From positions 3,224,001 through 3,288,000 of the forward strand of contig CAWIMB010000002.1 of assembly GCA_963837155.1 (NCBI GenBank): DNA of 64,000 nt, given 5' to 3'. The first letter of the stretch is position 1. The number at the start of each line of letters is the position of its first letter. The notes under the pieces were generated by a model. That model made no database searches. It was not told the origin of the DNA and saw nothing but the letters and a program-made list of their open reading frames with translations. This DNA comes from DASQHW01 sp963837155 (GTDB taxonomy: Bacteria > Actinomycetota > Acidimicrobiia > IMCC26256 > PALSA-610). A program made the translations under genes and the position numbers. This document shows positions 29,506 through 38,212 of the stretch, piece after piece.

Positions 29506-30996
29506 TCAGAAGTTCACCTTGTCGGCCTCGGCGAGTACGGCCAAGCGATCGGCTTCCAGGATGTAGCCCTGGCGGATGGCTTTGTCGGTGGCGTCTCGGT
29601 ACGCCGAGAGGTACTGGTCCTTGTTGGCGTAGATCGACGCAAGCATCGCGGCGTCGAACGGGCGCGTGCTGCCGAAGAGCGAACACACCAGCTTCGAGTC
29701 GATCGCCGAACCGGAATAGGCGGCAACCGGGACATCGATCTGCGGCGTACGGATGCCTCCAATCGCGTTGCCGCGCTCGTCTCGCTGCACCTTGGCGCCA
29801 CCGTTGACGACCTTGACGTCCATGCGTGTCGCTTTCGGCGGCGCCTCACCAGTGCGCATCCATTTGTCGAAGGCGCGCAGCGCCGCATGCACGACATAGT
29901 GCGTCGGCGCCTTGTTGATCTCGCCACTGCATCCGAGGCCGCTGGCGGCGTCGCCAACGAGATAGGCATCGGCGTGGGCTGCCCCCGCAACCTCCCACAA
30001 CCGGATGTGATCCGTGTCGGGTTGGCGCGCGCTGTAGAACTGCAGAAATTCCAGGTCGGTTTCGGTCTCGAAGATCAGGACGGGCACGTCGAGGTCGTCG
30101 CGTATGTGGATGCCGCCGCCGAGGCCACCGCTGATGCCCGCGGCGATGTTGCCACCTTCGACGGGAATCGCTCCCCCACCCCGGCTGTGCACGAAGAAGC
30201 CGTCATAGACACGGGCATTCTTCTGAATCGCGTCGAGGTAGGTCGTCAGCTCGAAGGCCGACTGCGATTCGCCGATGGCCGCAACAAGTTGCGGCTTGCG
30301 GCCACCGAGCGGGTCGACCTCGCCCGGGGCGCGCAGCGCGCGGCCGACCTGGGTGTAGATGTCGAGTGCGTACTGATCGCCCGGGTGCCGCAGGGACTTG
30401 TAGCGGGGTGGGTCGATGCCGCGCAAACCGCCGGTTGGCACACCTTCGACGGGGACGACGGGCTCGCCGCCCGAGACCCCGATCTGCTGGGCGGAGACTC
30501 CAACCCACGCGTATCCACTCCGCATCAGCTCGGTACTCATGTAGGTGAAGTCCGGCGATGCGTCGATGCCGCCGCTCACATTGAGCCATTCGACGAGCAC
30601 CGTTCCGTTGAACCGGCTTGCATCGCGCGGCGAGCGCACGACGATGCGCGTGCGGTACTTCGCGCTGTCCTTCGGCTGCACCTTCCATTTGCCGTTCAAC
30701 GAGCGCTCGCCGACCATCGCGTACGACCGCGCCGTCCCCGCAGCAAAGAACTCCGATTCGGTGTATCCGGCCTTCTCGAGATCGGACGACGTCGCCTCAC
30801 CGATGTACGCCTTGCCGGCGCCGCCGGTGATCGGTCCGCTGATCGTCGCGGCCGGACCGGGCGGAATCGAGCGCGTACGCACGGGAGGGGCAACATTGGT
30901 CGTCGTCGTCGTCGAGCTCGATGACGACGAGGACGACGAACAAGCCGCGAGCAGCACCACGCACGCGATTGCAGAAGAACGCAGGAACAGCCTCAT
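29506..30996 (-). CDS. Lipoprotein alpha/beta-hydrolase domain protein
   Basis: 496 aa. Signal peptide with lipobox LLAAC (Cys about residue 19) followed by a run of Ser and Thr, so it is lipid-anchored on the outside. The mature part has VLVEWLNVSGGIDASPDF, a nucleophile motif AIGESQSAFEL (Ser), GGGGIHIRDDLDVPVLIFETETDLEF (Asp/Glu region) and WEVAGAAHADAYL (His). This matches the large alpha/beta-hydrolase-domain proteins annotated in actinobacteria without known substrate. A nearby lipoprotein sugar dehydrogenase-like gene ends 23 bp upstream in the same direction. Confidence 0.78.
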   Translation of the reverse strand: MRLFLRSSAIACVVLLAACSSSSSSSSSTTTTTNVAPPVRTRSIPPGPAATISGPITGGAGKAYIGEATSSDLEKAGYTESEFFAAGTARSYAMVGERSLNGKWKVQPKDSAKYRTRIVVRSPRDASRFNGTVLVEWLNVSGGIDASPDFTYMSTELMRSGYAWVGVSAQQIGVSGGEPVVPVEGVPTGGLRGIDPPRYKSLRHPGDQYALDIYTQVGRALRAPGEVDPLGGRKPQLVAAIGESQSAFELTTYLDAIQKNARVYDGFFVHSRGGGAIPVEGGNIAAGISGGLGGGIHIRDDLDVPVLIFETETDLEFLQFYSARQPDTDHIRLWEVAGAAHADAYLVGDAASGLGCSGEINKAPTHYVVHAALRAFDKWMRTGEAPPKATRMDVKVVNGGAKVQRDERGNAIGGIRTPQIDVPVAAYSGSAIDSKLVCSLFGSTRPFDAAMLASIYANKDQYLSAYRDATDKAIRQGYILEADRLAVLAEADKVNF

Positions 30997-31019
30997 CCGG
31001 CAGAGTCTCGCAGAGTGCG

Positions 31020-32123
31020 TCAGCCGACGAGGGTCAGCCTATAGATCGCACTCGCATCGCTGAAGTAGACGGGCTGACCCGGGCCGCGCGTCTCGATCGA
31101 GAGCACACCGCTCGGATGGTCGTAGACGATCGTGTCACTCACGATCGCCGTGCGCGGGCCGTTCAGCGTCAGGCTATGAATTTGGCCATTGTTGACAGTG
31201 CCGAACAGCAGCCTTCCTTCGAGCTTGTCACCGAGCCCGCATCCGTTGCAGAAGGCCGTGCCCGTGATGCCCTGCGCGGGGTAAAACCGCTGGGGAAGCC
31301 GCCGCGGCTGAGGACCACTCTGGTTCGTGTTCGCCGGTGGGTTCGGAGGCGTGGCACATGTTTCTCCGGGACCCCACGCGTAGTTGCCGGCCCGGATGAT
31401 GCGGTTCACCTCGTCGTTGCACTCGGGCCCGTTGTCGGTCAACCAAAGGTTGCCCTGGCGCGGATCGAACGTGAAGCCATACGAGTTACGGATGCCGTAC
31501 GCCCACACGAAACTCCCCGCGAACGGGTTGCCGGCGGGCACACCGCCGTTGGGTGTCATCCGCAGAACCTTGCCACCCAAGTTGGCGTTCCCGTTGATGG
31601 TCTGCGCGTTCGCGGGATTCGCATGTTCGCCGTCCGCCACATACAAGTTGCCATCGGGCCCGAACTTGATACGACCACCGTTGTGGACCGGCGCGATGCC
31701 GGGGTCGTTCATGATGACCTGTTGCGACGTGCCAATCCCGAAGAACAATGAGATCTTCAGGATCTGATTGCGCGCGCCCCCGACGTTACGGCTCGCGTAC
31801 GCGTAGATGTACGGCGTCGACGGCCAGTTCGGGTGCAACGCCAGGCCGAGCAAGCCCTGCTCTCCCGCGGTGATCAAGTTTCTGACGCTCCACACCAACG
31901 TGTCGTTGCCGTTGTTGAGGTCGCGCCGTCGGATCTCACCCGAGAACCGTTCCGCGTACCAGATCTCGTGGCCGTCAGGATCGATCGCGAACGCGCCTGG
32001 GAACTGGAGGCCGGTCATCACCGCGTGCGCGTGCGGTAGGCCGTGACAGCTCGTGAGCACCGTCGACGAAAGACCAACCAAGACCAACGAGACGATGACG
32101 CGTTGCAACATGCGCACTGGCAA
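31020..32123 (-). CDS. PQQ-dependent sugar dehydrogenase-like lipoprotein
   Basis: 367 aa. Signal peptide with lipobox VLTSC (Cys about residue 26), then a beta-propeller of the soluble glucose/sorbosone dehydrogenase family: PDGHEIWYAERFSGEI, EQGLLGLALHPNWP, HNGGRIKFGPDGNLYVADGE, GIRNSYGFTFDPR and WLTDNGPECNDEVNRI. These motifs shape the PQQ- and Ca-binding site in studied members. Probably oxidises sugars or sugar alcohols at the cell surface. A second ATG four codons in is an alternative start. Confidence 0.82.
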   Translation of the reverse strand: MPVRMLQRVIVSLVLVGLSSTVLTSCHGLPHAHAVMTGLQFPGAFAIDPDGHEIWYAERFSGEIRRRDLNNGNDTLVWSVRNLITAGEQGLLGLALHPNWPSTPYIYAYASRNVGGARNQILKISLFFGIGTSQQVIMNDPGIAPVHNGGRIKFGPDGNLYVADGEHANPANAQTINGNANLGGKVLRMTPNGGVPAGNPFAGSFVWAYGIRNSYGFTFDPRQGNLWLTDNGPECNDEVNRIIRAGNYAWGPGETCATPPNPPANTNQSGPQPRRLPQRFYPAQGITGTAFCNGCGLGDKLEGRLLFGTVNNGQIHSLTLNGPRTAIVSDTIVYDHPSGVLSIETRGPGQPVYFSDASAIYRLTLVG

Positions 32124-32172
32124 CCGGCCTCCGTGTCGACGTTGGCGCGGATCCTAGATCCGTGCCACGCGA

Positions 32173-32203
32173 CGGTGGCCGGGACGAATCGTCCCGGCCA
32201 CCG
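32173..32203. terminator. Hairpin terminator
   Basis: A perfect 15-bp inverted repeat (32173-32187 and 32189-32203) with almost no loop, so the tip would open to a small loop. It lies 22 bp beyond the stop of the surface-protein gene and upstream of the sugar-dehydrogenase gene, both leftward, and would insulate the latter. Confidence 0.75.
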
Positions 32204-32224
32204 CACGTTGGTTTGGGTGAGTTG

Positions 32225-34084
32225 CTACGGAAGGACCGTCAGCGACGAAGCACCCAGAACGCCCGTGAAGTGCAGCTCCTTGATGCCCTTGCCCTTCGGG
32301 CCTGGGCAGTTCGCGTCAAGCGCTGCTTGGTTCTCGTCCATCACGAACTTGAACGCGTAGTGCTTGCCCTGGAACTGGCTCTTGCTCTTCGGGCTCACAG
32401 GGATCGTCGGGCTGACGGCGTTCAGCGTGACGGGGATGCCGCCGGGTGAACGGGTGAACGACACCAACGTCTTGAACTTGTCGGTGAAGATGGTCTTCGC
32501 CTTGTCCTTCGAGGGGTCAATTGCTGTCCACTTCACCTGAGCATTGCCCTTGACCACCGCACCGGGCACGAGGTTGGAGCAGGTCGAGCCGGGCGGCAAT
32601 TGCACCTGGAGCTTGATCGTTCCCGCGCTGAGCGGCGTGCCGTACTTCTCCGAGGTCGGCGTGTTGACGCAATCCTCGGTCGTACCGCTGAACTTCCACT
32701 TGGTGTCCTTCACCGCAGGCGTCGGCAAGAGGCCCTTGGAGATCTTCGCCAAGCCGGAGTTCTTGGCCGGCTTGGCGGGATTCTTGTTCGGGATCCCGGC
32801 ACCCATGCCACACGTCGCATTCCCACCCGGCGCCGTCGTGGTCGTCGTGCTCGACGAAGACGTCGTGGTCGGGATGGTTGTTGTGGATGTCGACGTCGAC
32901 GTAGTTGTCGGGTGGGTTGTGGAGGTCGTCGACGTACTTGTCGATGTCGACGTCGAAGTAGTTGTCGGGTGGGTTGTGGAGGTCGTCGACGTACTTGTCG
33001 ATGTCGACGTACTGGTACTGGTTGAAGTCGACGTACTCGTCGAGGTCGATGTGGGCGGAGCTGTCGTCGATGTCGAAGTCGATGTCGACGTGGATGGTCC
33101 GGTCGTAGTGGTGGTCGTGTCACACGGACCAGTCACTGGACGACATTGCGGGTTCGAGCTCGTCGTCGGGCCACCGGCACCCACAAGGGTTGCCGAGATG
33201 CCGTCGCTCTGCGGGTCCGAGTGCGGGATCGGGCACAACACGGTGACGTCGCCACCAAGTGCCGGAATCGTTGCCGTCGTCGTGATCGCCGGTGTGAAGG
33301 TCGTCACCGTCGAGTTCACTGCCGGCGCAGTCATGTCGACAAAGACATCCGGCGTGGTGAGCGTGCCGGGAACGGCAGCCGGTGTGTTCAACGTCACCGC
33401 CGTCAACGTGTTCGCGGTTCCCTTGACGGTGATCGCGCCAGGGTTGGCACCGACCTGGGTCATCGTGAACGTCGTCGTGGTAGGCACGGTCGTGATCGGG
33501 AACGCGTCCCGGTTGTACCCGGCCGGCGTGTTCCCGAGAGTCGTGACGACCTGCCCCGCGACGAAGCCGTGGGCGACGCTCGTGGTGAACGTGATCGTGC
33601 CACCCGCCGCAGAGGAGTACACAGCGTTCGTGATGGTGCGGGAGATTCCCGAGTTCGAGAATGACACCGTGTACGTCTTGTTTACCCCGTTGTTGACGAC
33701 CGGTTGACCCGGAGGGTTGGTGGCCGCCGCGGTAATCGTCGATGTCCCCGAGCTCGGCGAGAACACGTACGTCTGCCTCAAGTTCTTGTAACCCGTGATC
33801 GGGAGACCGGCGCCCGTGTTCGGGAGGGTCGCGGTCCCGCCGGGAATCTTGTTCTGATACGCAGCGCTCGTCGCCGCGGTGTTCTCGACGATCGCCTGGA
33901 CAGTGATGTCCATGTCCTGTGAGATGCCGGTGCTCGTTGAGCAGTGCACCTTGCCCCACGTGACGGGATCTCCGTTGGTCCCCGCTGCGCCCGCCACACT
34001 GAGTTGCACGATTACGAGCACAGCGGTGATCAGCGACGCGCTGACGCCAGCCACGACGACACGTCGCGCTCTACTACCAGTCAT
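32225..34084 (-). CDS. Secreted surface protein with long Ser/Thr stalk
   Basis: 619 aa. An N-terminal signal peptide (basic MTGSRARR then a hydrophobic core ending VAGAAG) leads to a first domain of about 280 residues rich in Thr and beta-prone, a stalk of about 100 residues that is almost only Ser, Thr and a few Pro/His (built from tandem 57-bp units), and a C-terminal domain of about 200 residues with Cys pairs (NATCGMG, EDCVNT, STCSN). It looks like an adhesin or wall-associated protein that could be O-glycosylated; the GT-C glycosyltransferase 5 kb away is a candidate partner. No sortase motif is seen. Function unknown. Confidence 0.72.
   Translation of the reverse strand: MTGSRARRVVVAGVSASLITAVLVIVQLSVAGAAGTNGDPVTWGKVHCSTSTGISQDMDITVQAIVENTAATSAAYQNKIPGGTATLPNTGAGLPITGYKNLRQTYVFSPSSGTSTITAAATNPPGQPVVNNGVNKTYTVSFSNSGISRTITNAVYSSAAGGTITFTTSVAHGFVAGQVVTTLGNTPAGYNRDAFPITTVPTTTTFTMTQVGANPGAITVKGTANTLTAVTLNTPAAVPGTLTTPDVFVDMTAPAVNSTVTTFTPAITTTATIPALGGDVTVLCPIPHSDPQSDGISATLVGAGGPTTSSNPQCRPVTGPCDTTTTTTGPSTSTSTSTSTTAPPTSTSTSTSTSTSTSTSTSTSTSTTSTTHPTTTSTSTSTSTSTTSTTHPTTTSTSTSTTTIPTTTSSSSTTTTTAPGGNATCGMGAGIPNKNPAKPAKNSGLAKISKGLLPTPAVKDTKWKFSGTTEDCVNTPTSEKYGTPLSAGTIKLQVQLPPGSTCSNLVPGAVVKGNAQVKWTAIDPSKDKAKTIFTDKFKTLVSFTRSPGGIPVTLNAVSPTIPVSPKSKSQFQGKHYAFKFVMDENQAALDANCPGPKGKGIKELHFTGVLGASSLTVLP
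32886..32999. repeat. Tandem 57-bp repeat inside the Ser/Thr stalk
   Basis: Two near-identical 57-bp units (32886-32942 and 32943-32999, one base different) encode 19-residue blocks of the Ser/Thr stalk ending HPTTT-like. Partial copies of the same codon pattern extend to about 33110. In-frame repeats of this size allow length variation by slippage. Confidence 0.85.
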
Positions 34085-34329
34085 GGGACCTCCCCCTAGT
34101 CAGCGCGCGCGGCGCGCCTGGCCCCTATTCGAATTGGTGGAGTCGTGTCCCGTCAAGACGAAGCGTCTTCATTCGTTTACAGTCACACCAATGCCCACAA
34201 ATACGCCCATACGTGACAACCTCGCGGGCCTCTCGGGCCGGTCAGGCGGTCCGGGCGACCCCGAAGCCCCTTTGAACGGACGAGCGCTCCGACCCGGCAG
34301 GACAGTTCCGGCGTGCGGCGTGAGACCTC

Positions 34330-34815
34330 GCAGATGGCGATCGACGGGGCATCACGTCGGGCTTTGTCGGTCGCTGTGTCCAGTTCTACGAGCGGCCGTG
34401 TGTGTCGTGTGACGGGTGTCGAGTTCGAGCGCGTCGGCATCGGCCCGGCTGAGTCGCTCGATGAGCGCCTTCGAGGCAAGTCTGCGGCCGCCGGACCCGC
34501 ACGCTTCGATCCGGGCGGCCTCGTTCATTTCGTTGCCCAGCGCGGTGACTTCGCAGCGACCGGCGGTGAGGATGCGTCCCGTGCGCCGAACGAACGCGAA
34601 GTACTGCGCGGTCGACAGGCGACTCGCCAGCAGCGAGGACGCTTCCAGATCGGCCATCAGAATCGCCGCGGGCGACGCTCCGGTCGCGCAACGAGTCGCA
34701 TCCGTTCGAGGTGCGTAAGGTCCGCGGTCGCGGCGGCCGCCGTACCGGCGCGTAACGCCTCGCAGAACCGCTCCCGGGCGGGCAAGATGCGCTCGTTGTT
34801 GAGCGCGAGGGGGCC
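34330..34815 (-). pseudogene. Degraded class III adenylate/guanylate cyclase
   Basis: Three reading frames hold successive pieces of one cyclase-family protein: NNERILPARERFCEALRAG and HLERMRLVARPERRPR, then PAAILMADLEASSLLASRLS and QYFAFVRRTGRI, then GRCEVTALGNEMNEAARIEA with LASKALIERL, and finally LDTATDKARRDAPSIAICEV. In relatives about 100 residues, including the GRHxGDG metal-site motif, separate RRTGRI from the GRCEVTALG block; here they are joined directly. With frame breaks at both ends it cannot make a working enzyme. It starts next to the divergent hydrolase gene at 34818. Confidence 0.65.
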
Positions 34816-34817
34816 GC

Positions 34818-35669
34818 ATGATTGATGGTTCGATGCTGCTGGACGATGGGAGGACGCTCGCCTTCACCGATGCGGGCGCTCCCGGTAGGTTGCCGATCCT
34901 TTACTTCCATGGCGCACCCGGTGGCAGGCTCGACGCCGCGGTGGTGGAAGACCAGTTGGCCGCCGCGGGCGTACGCGTCGTGTCTGCGGACCGGCCGGGT
35001 TACGGCGGCTCGTCTCCGAGCCCTGGCCGTTCGATGTCCGACTGGCCGCGCGATATCGCCGCGCTCGCTGATCACCTCGGCATCGACCGTTTCGCGGTCA
35101 TGGGGCTGTCGTCGGGGGGCCCTTATGTCGCCGCCTGTGCCGCGTTGCTCGGAGATCGCGTCGTGGCTGCTGCGTCGATCGCGGGCGTCAGCGACATGGG
35201 CTGGAGCGCGGCGTACGAGGAATGGCCCGACGATGACGAGAAAACGATCATGCAGATCGGCGACGAGGACAAGGCACTGGCCTGGTGCGAAGATCGGTAT
35301 GGCGCCGACGGCGCTCGATTCTTCGACGCCCCGCTCGACCTCTCACTGCCTGACACTGCACTGTTCACCGACGAGGCGTTCATGGCCGCGATCATGCCGT
35401 CGTTCATCGAAGCGTTCCGGCAAGGCGTCGGCGGCTTCGCTCAGGACATCACTGTGCAGGGCCGGCCGTGGCCGTTCGACGTCGCGAGTATCACCTGCGA
35501 GATGCGCGTGTACCACGGTGAGCAGGACACGCTCGTGCCAGTGAGCCACGGTCGCCATACCGCGGAGATCATCAAGGGATCGACCCTCGAAGTCTTCCCC
35601 GAGCACGGCCATATCAGCATGGTGACCGAGATACCTCGCATCAGCACGGATCTCGCTGGCGCGTTCTAA
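34818..35669 (+). CDS. Alpha/beta hydrolase
   Basis: 283 aa with a standard alpha/beta-hydrolase core: LYFHGAPGGRLDA (oxyanion HG motif), SADRPGYGGSSPSPG, nucleophile elbow GLSSGGPY (Ser), YHGEQDTLVPVSHG (Asp) and FPEHGHISM (His). It resembles the proline-iminopeptidase/haloperoxidase-like class; the substrate is unknown. ATG at 34818 follows GGGGGCCGC. The gene is divergent from the cyclase remnant and lies just left of the integrative element; it may have been the gene beside the tRNA before integration. Confidence 0.85.
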   Translation: MIDGSMLLDDGRTLAFTDAGAPGRLPILYFHGAPGGRLDAAVVEDQLAAAGVRVVSADRPGYGGSSPSPGRSMSDWPRDIAALADHLGIDRFAVMGLSSGGPYVAACAALLGDRVVAAASIAGVSDMGWSAAYEEWPDDDEKTIMQIGDEDKALAWCEDRYGADGARFFDAPLDLSLPDTALFTDEAFMAAIMPSFIEAFRQGVGGFAQDITVQGRPWPFDVASITCEMRVYHGEQDTLVPVSHGRHTAEIIKGSTLEVFPEHGHISMVTEIPRISTDLAGAF

Positions 35670-35853
35670 CGAACGTTTCGCGAACCGATCCGCGCTCCGA
35701 TCTGTCGATCGGTACGGCTCGCCGTTTGAGCATTCGTTGTCGCGTTCGGTCACGCCGTCGCGCTGTTCAGAGGGTAGAAGGACCAGACCAGCAGCGCGAC
35801 GACCGCATCGCCCAGTGCAACCTGGCACCCCCCTCGCCAGGACATGAGCGGGT

Positions 35854-35894
35854 GCCCGGCTGGGATCGAACCAGCGACCGAGGGATTATGAGTC
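35854..35894. repeat. attL: partial tRNA-Ile2 duplicate
   Basis: 41 bases identical to the anticodon-loop-to-3'-end part of tRNA-Ile2 at 40380-40452. The identity stops abruptly at 35894/35895. This is the displaced end of the original tRNA and marks the left junction. The 184 bp from the hydrolase stop (35669) to here hold nothing else I can identify. Confidence 0.92.
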
Positions 35895-35986
35895 GACGAA
35901 AGCGCGTGCGATGAAGCGGGTTCTGGCTGGTCAGACGCTGTTCGTCGTCCGTGCTTGTGTGCCGTTGACCGCCGTGATTCGTAGTC

Positions 35987-36008
35987 GCCGTGACCAAACG
36001 GTGACCAC
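35987..36008. repeat. Candidate integrase arm-type site, left
   Basis: A 22-bp sequence containing two direct GTGACC steps (GTGACCAAACGGTGACCAC) that recurs exactly at 40298-40319 near the other end. A further shared block, TTCAGACGGCCG, lies 30-45 bp further right at both ends. Such paired repeats inside both ends are typical binding sites for the recombinase arm domain. Confidence 0.65.
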
Positions 36009-36111
36009 GCCGACGGTACAGACGCGCGTCGAGGCCTCAACGATCCTTCGTTCAGACGGCCGTTGAGGGGACGAGGGCATCCTCCCAATCCGCACTGCGG
36101 AGGATGCGCGC

Positions 36112-37263
36112 GTGAGCCGGACCGGAAGCATCAAGCGAACGGGAAGCACCTGGGGCTTCGTCCTCGACGTCGGCCGCAAGGATGGCCGGCGGCAGCAGGT
36201 TCGTAAGCGCGGCTTCCGCACGAGGAAGGACGCGCAGACCGCACTGAACGAGGCGCTGGCGGGTCTGCAACGCGGGGCGTATGTGCGCCCGCGCCGAGTT
36301 TTGTTCGGGGCATATCTGGACGACTGGCTGGCGACGTTGGCGACGGCGGGGCGCCGGCCGACAACGATCGCCGGGTACCGGCGGCTGATGCGCGTGCACG
36401 TCAAGCCCGCGCTCGGCGAGATGCCGATCCAAGAGCTCACCGCCGTCGACCTCGATCGCTTCTACGGGCAGCTCGCGTCGGTCGGGAGTCCCGACGGGCG
36501 CGGTCCGCTGTCGAAAAGCACGATCCGCAAGGTCCACGTGCTGATTGGCAAGGCGTTGGGCGACGCCGAACGCAAAGGTGTCGTGCAGCGAAACGTCGCT
36601 CGCGTCGCGTCTCCGCCATCGGCGAGATCGGCGAAGGCACCGGAGATGACGTGCTGGACACCTGAACAGCTGCGGACGTTCCTGGACTTCGTCGCCGCCG
36701 ACTCGCACCACGCGCCGATGATCCGGCTCGCGGCGATGACAGGTCTACGGCGCGCGGAACTGTGCGGCCTCCGCTGGCAGGACGTCGATCTCGACAACGC
36801 CCGGCTCACGGTGCGCCAAGCGATCACGACGGTCGACCACGAGCCCGCGCTCGGCGACGTCAAGTCCACGCGCTCACGACGGGTCATCGACCTCGACGCG
36901 GCGACTGTGAGTGTCCTCAGGGCGCAACGGACGCACCAGCTCGAGGAACGACTGCGCGCCGGACCGAACTGGGTCGACACCGGCCTGGTATTCACGATGC
37001 CCAACGGCCGAGGTTGGCACCCCGACGTCATGACGCGCGCGTTCGCGCGACTCGTGAAGCGGTCAGGCCTTCCGCGCATTCGGCTTCATGACCTGCGCCA
37101 CACGCACGCGACGCATCTGCTCGCGGCCGGCACGAACGTTCGCGTCACCTCCGAACGTCTCGGCCACGCGTCTGTCGCGTTCACGCTCGACGTCTACGGC
37201 CACGTGCTACCGGGCCAACAAGCCGACGCTGCGGCCGCCGTCGCCGCGCTCGTCGACAGGTAG
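36112..37263 (+). CDS. int: Tyrosine recombinase (site-specific integrase)
   Basis: 383 aa. N-terminal AP2-like arm-binding region (GSIKRTGSTWGFVLDVGRKD), a core-binding SAM-like domain (about residues 60-165), and a catalytic domain with the first Arg in TGLRRAELCGLRW (about 211), H-x-x-R in LHDLRHTHATHLL (about 326-329), the second His in RLGHASVAFTLDVYGH and the Tyr in DVYGHV (about 363). All catalytic residues are present, so it should be active. GTG start with GGAGG eight bases upstream. It lies next to attL and would act on the 41-bp tRNA core. Confidence 0.93.
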   Translation: MSRTGSIKRTGSTWGFVLDVGRKDGRRQQVRKRGFRTRKDAQTALNEALAGLQRGAYVRPRRVLFGAYLDDWLATLATAGRRPTTIAGYRRLMRVHVKPALGEMPIQELTAVDLDRFYGQLASVGSPDGRGPLSKSTIRKVHVLIGKALGDAERKGVVQRNVARVASPPSARSAKAPEMTCWTPEQLRTFLDFVAADSHHAPMIRLAAMTGLRRAELCGLRWQDVDLDNARLTVRQAITTVDHEPALGDVKSTRSRRVIDLDAATVSVLRAQRTHQLEERLRAGPNWVDTGLVFTMPNGRGWHPDVMTRAFARLVKRSGLPRIRLHDLRHTHATHLLAAGTNVRVTSERLGHASVAFTLDVYGHVLPGQQADAAAAVAALVDR

Positions 37264-37353
37264 CGCACCAAGCTCGGTGGAGCGATCAGTCATCCGCCCA
37301 GAGAGCGCTCTCGCAAGTCCCCTTCAGCGTCGGGACGACGTAGCGTTGCTCGC

Positions 37354-37566
37354 GTGAGGAATGGTTTCGACAGTCCGGAGGAGGCCGCGCTCGCGGGGTG
37401 GTCGTCGGCCGCCGATGCGCATGTGGTCGGCGTCGAGTCGTGTTCAGACCCGAGATTTCCTGGGCGTGTCTGGGTATTCGTTGACACAGTGCCGTCACAC
37501 CCGATGCGAGCAAGCTGCGAGCTCGTTGATGGGCGTTGGGTCGTCGTATCCGAGATCTCCGACTGA
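37354..37566 (+). CDS. Small hypothetical protein
   Basis: 70 aa: MRNGFDSPEEAALAGWSSAA, then a beta-rich stretch (VVGVESCSDPRFPGRVWVFV, CELVDGRWVVVSEI). The N-terminal SPEEAALAGW pattern recurs in short actinobacterial proteins of unknown function. GTG start. It follows the integrase by 90 bp inside the element and could be cargo or a recombination accessory factor. Confidence 0.55.
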   Translation: MRNGFDSPEEAALAGWSSAADAHVVGVESCSDPRFPGRVWVFVDTVPSHPMRASCELVDGRWVVVSEISD

Positions 37567-37614
37567 GCGCGCAGGACTGCCGCAAAGCTGGCCTACATAC
37601 CGCGGCGGGTTTCG

Positions 37615-37896
37615 TTACGCGACGTCGAGGAACTTGCGGATGGCCTCGCGGATGATCTCGCTCGTTGTGGTGTGCTCGCGTTCGGCGCGGGATTCGACGG
37701 CTTCCTTCAGTTCGGGGTCGAGTCGCACGGGCACGATCTCCGCCGCTGCCGACCCCATCGACGGACGGCCGCGTCGACGCGCCTTGAGCGCCTCGATGTC
37801 ATGGTCACGCGCGGCCTCGTCAGCCAAGGCGTCGACGTCAGGATCGGTGAGCTCCTTGCCCGACTTTGTGCGATAGGTCTTGGTCTTGTCAGCCAT
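37615..37896 (-). CDS. Ribbon-helix-helix antitoxin-like protein
   Basis: 93 aa. The C-terminal third, VPVRLDPELKEAVESRAERE followed by TTSEIIREAIRKFL, is a ribbon-helix-helix DNA-binding domain; the N-terminal part is charged (KTYRTKSGKELTDPDVDALA), as in BrnA- and CopG-type antitoxins that bind the toxin with one end and the operator with the other. I start at the ATG at 37896, which overlaps the upstream frame by eight bases; an upstream in-frame extension is not supported. Confidence 0.75.
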   Translation of the reverse strand: MADKTKTYRTKSGKELTDPDVDALADEAARDHDIEALKARRRGRPSMGSAAAEIVPVRLDPELKEAVESRAEREHTTTSEIIREAIRKFLDVA

Positions 37897-38104
37897 CCGC
37901 TTCCCCGGGTTGCGGTAGTAGGGCCTGAAAACCAAACCGAAGCCGCATCCGATGAATGGCGAGCAAGTGGTCCTCTGCAAGCTCGGGCACGATCACCTCG
38001 ATGAGGTTCCCGGCCCGGCATGTCGGGACCGGCGAACCGGTGCCGCCTCGCCGAGCGGTGGATATCCGCTCGCGAATATCGTAATACGAAATCGAGGCCC
38101 TCAA
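37889..38104 (-). CDS. Candidate small toxin paired with the RHH antitoxin
   Basis: About 71 aa from a TTG at 38104. The C-terminal half, GNLIEVIVPELAEDHLLAIH followed by RMRLRFGFQALLP, has the look of small beta-rich toxins that precede RHH antitoxins in many actinobacterial TA modules. The N-terminal ISYYDIRERISTARR could be a truncated version of a longer family member, since no ATG or ribosome site is seen upstream. It precedes and overlaps the antitoxin, a usual order for BrnT/BrnA-like pairs. Toxicity is inference. Confidence 0.5.
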   Translation of the reverse strand: MRASISYYDIRERISTARRGGTGSPVPTCRAGNLIEVIVPELAEDHLLAIHRMRLRFGFQALLPQPGEADG

Positions 38105-38160
38105 CGGACGCCTTCGCCACGAGGGCGAGCGGGTGCCTCAGGTACCCCGTTGCGCCGACC

Positions 38161-38180
38161 GACAATAGGGTAGACAATAG
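38161..38180. promoter_or_regulatory. Candidate operator: repeated GACAATAG
   Basis: GACAATAG occurs twice (38161-38168 and 38173-38180), 12 bp apart start to start, so about one helical turn, 33 bp before the Xre-like antitoxin ATG. A GGAGGAG ribosome site follows at about 38202. Xre-family antitoxins repress their own operon by binding such repeats; the divergent TA pair starts at 38104. Confidence 0.5.
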
Positions 38181-38212
38181 AGGTCGCAACTAGGTGGCAC
38201 TGGAGGAGCGGA

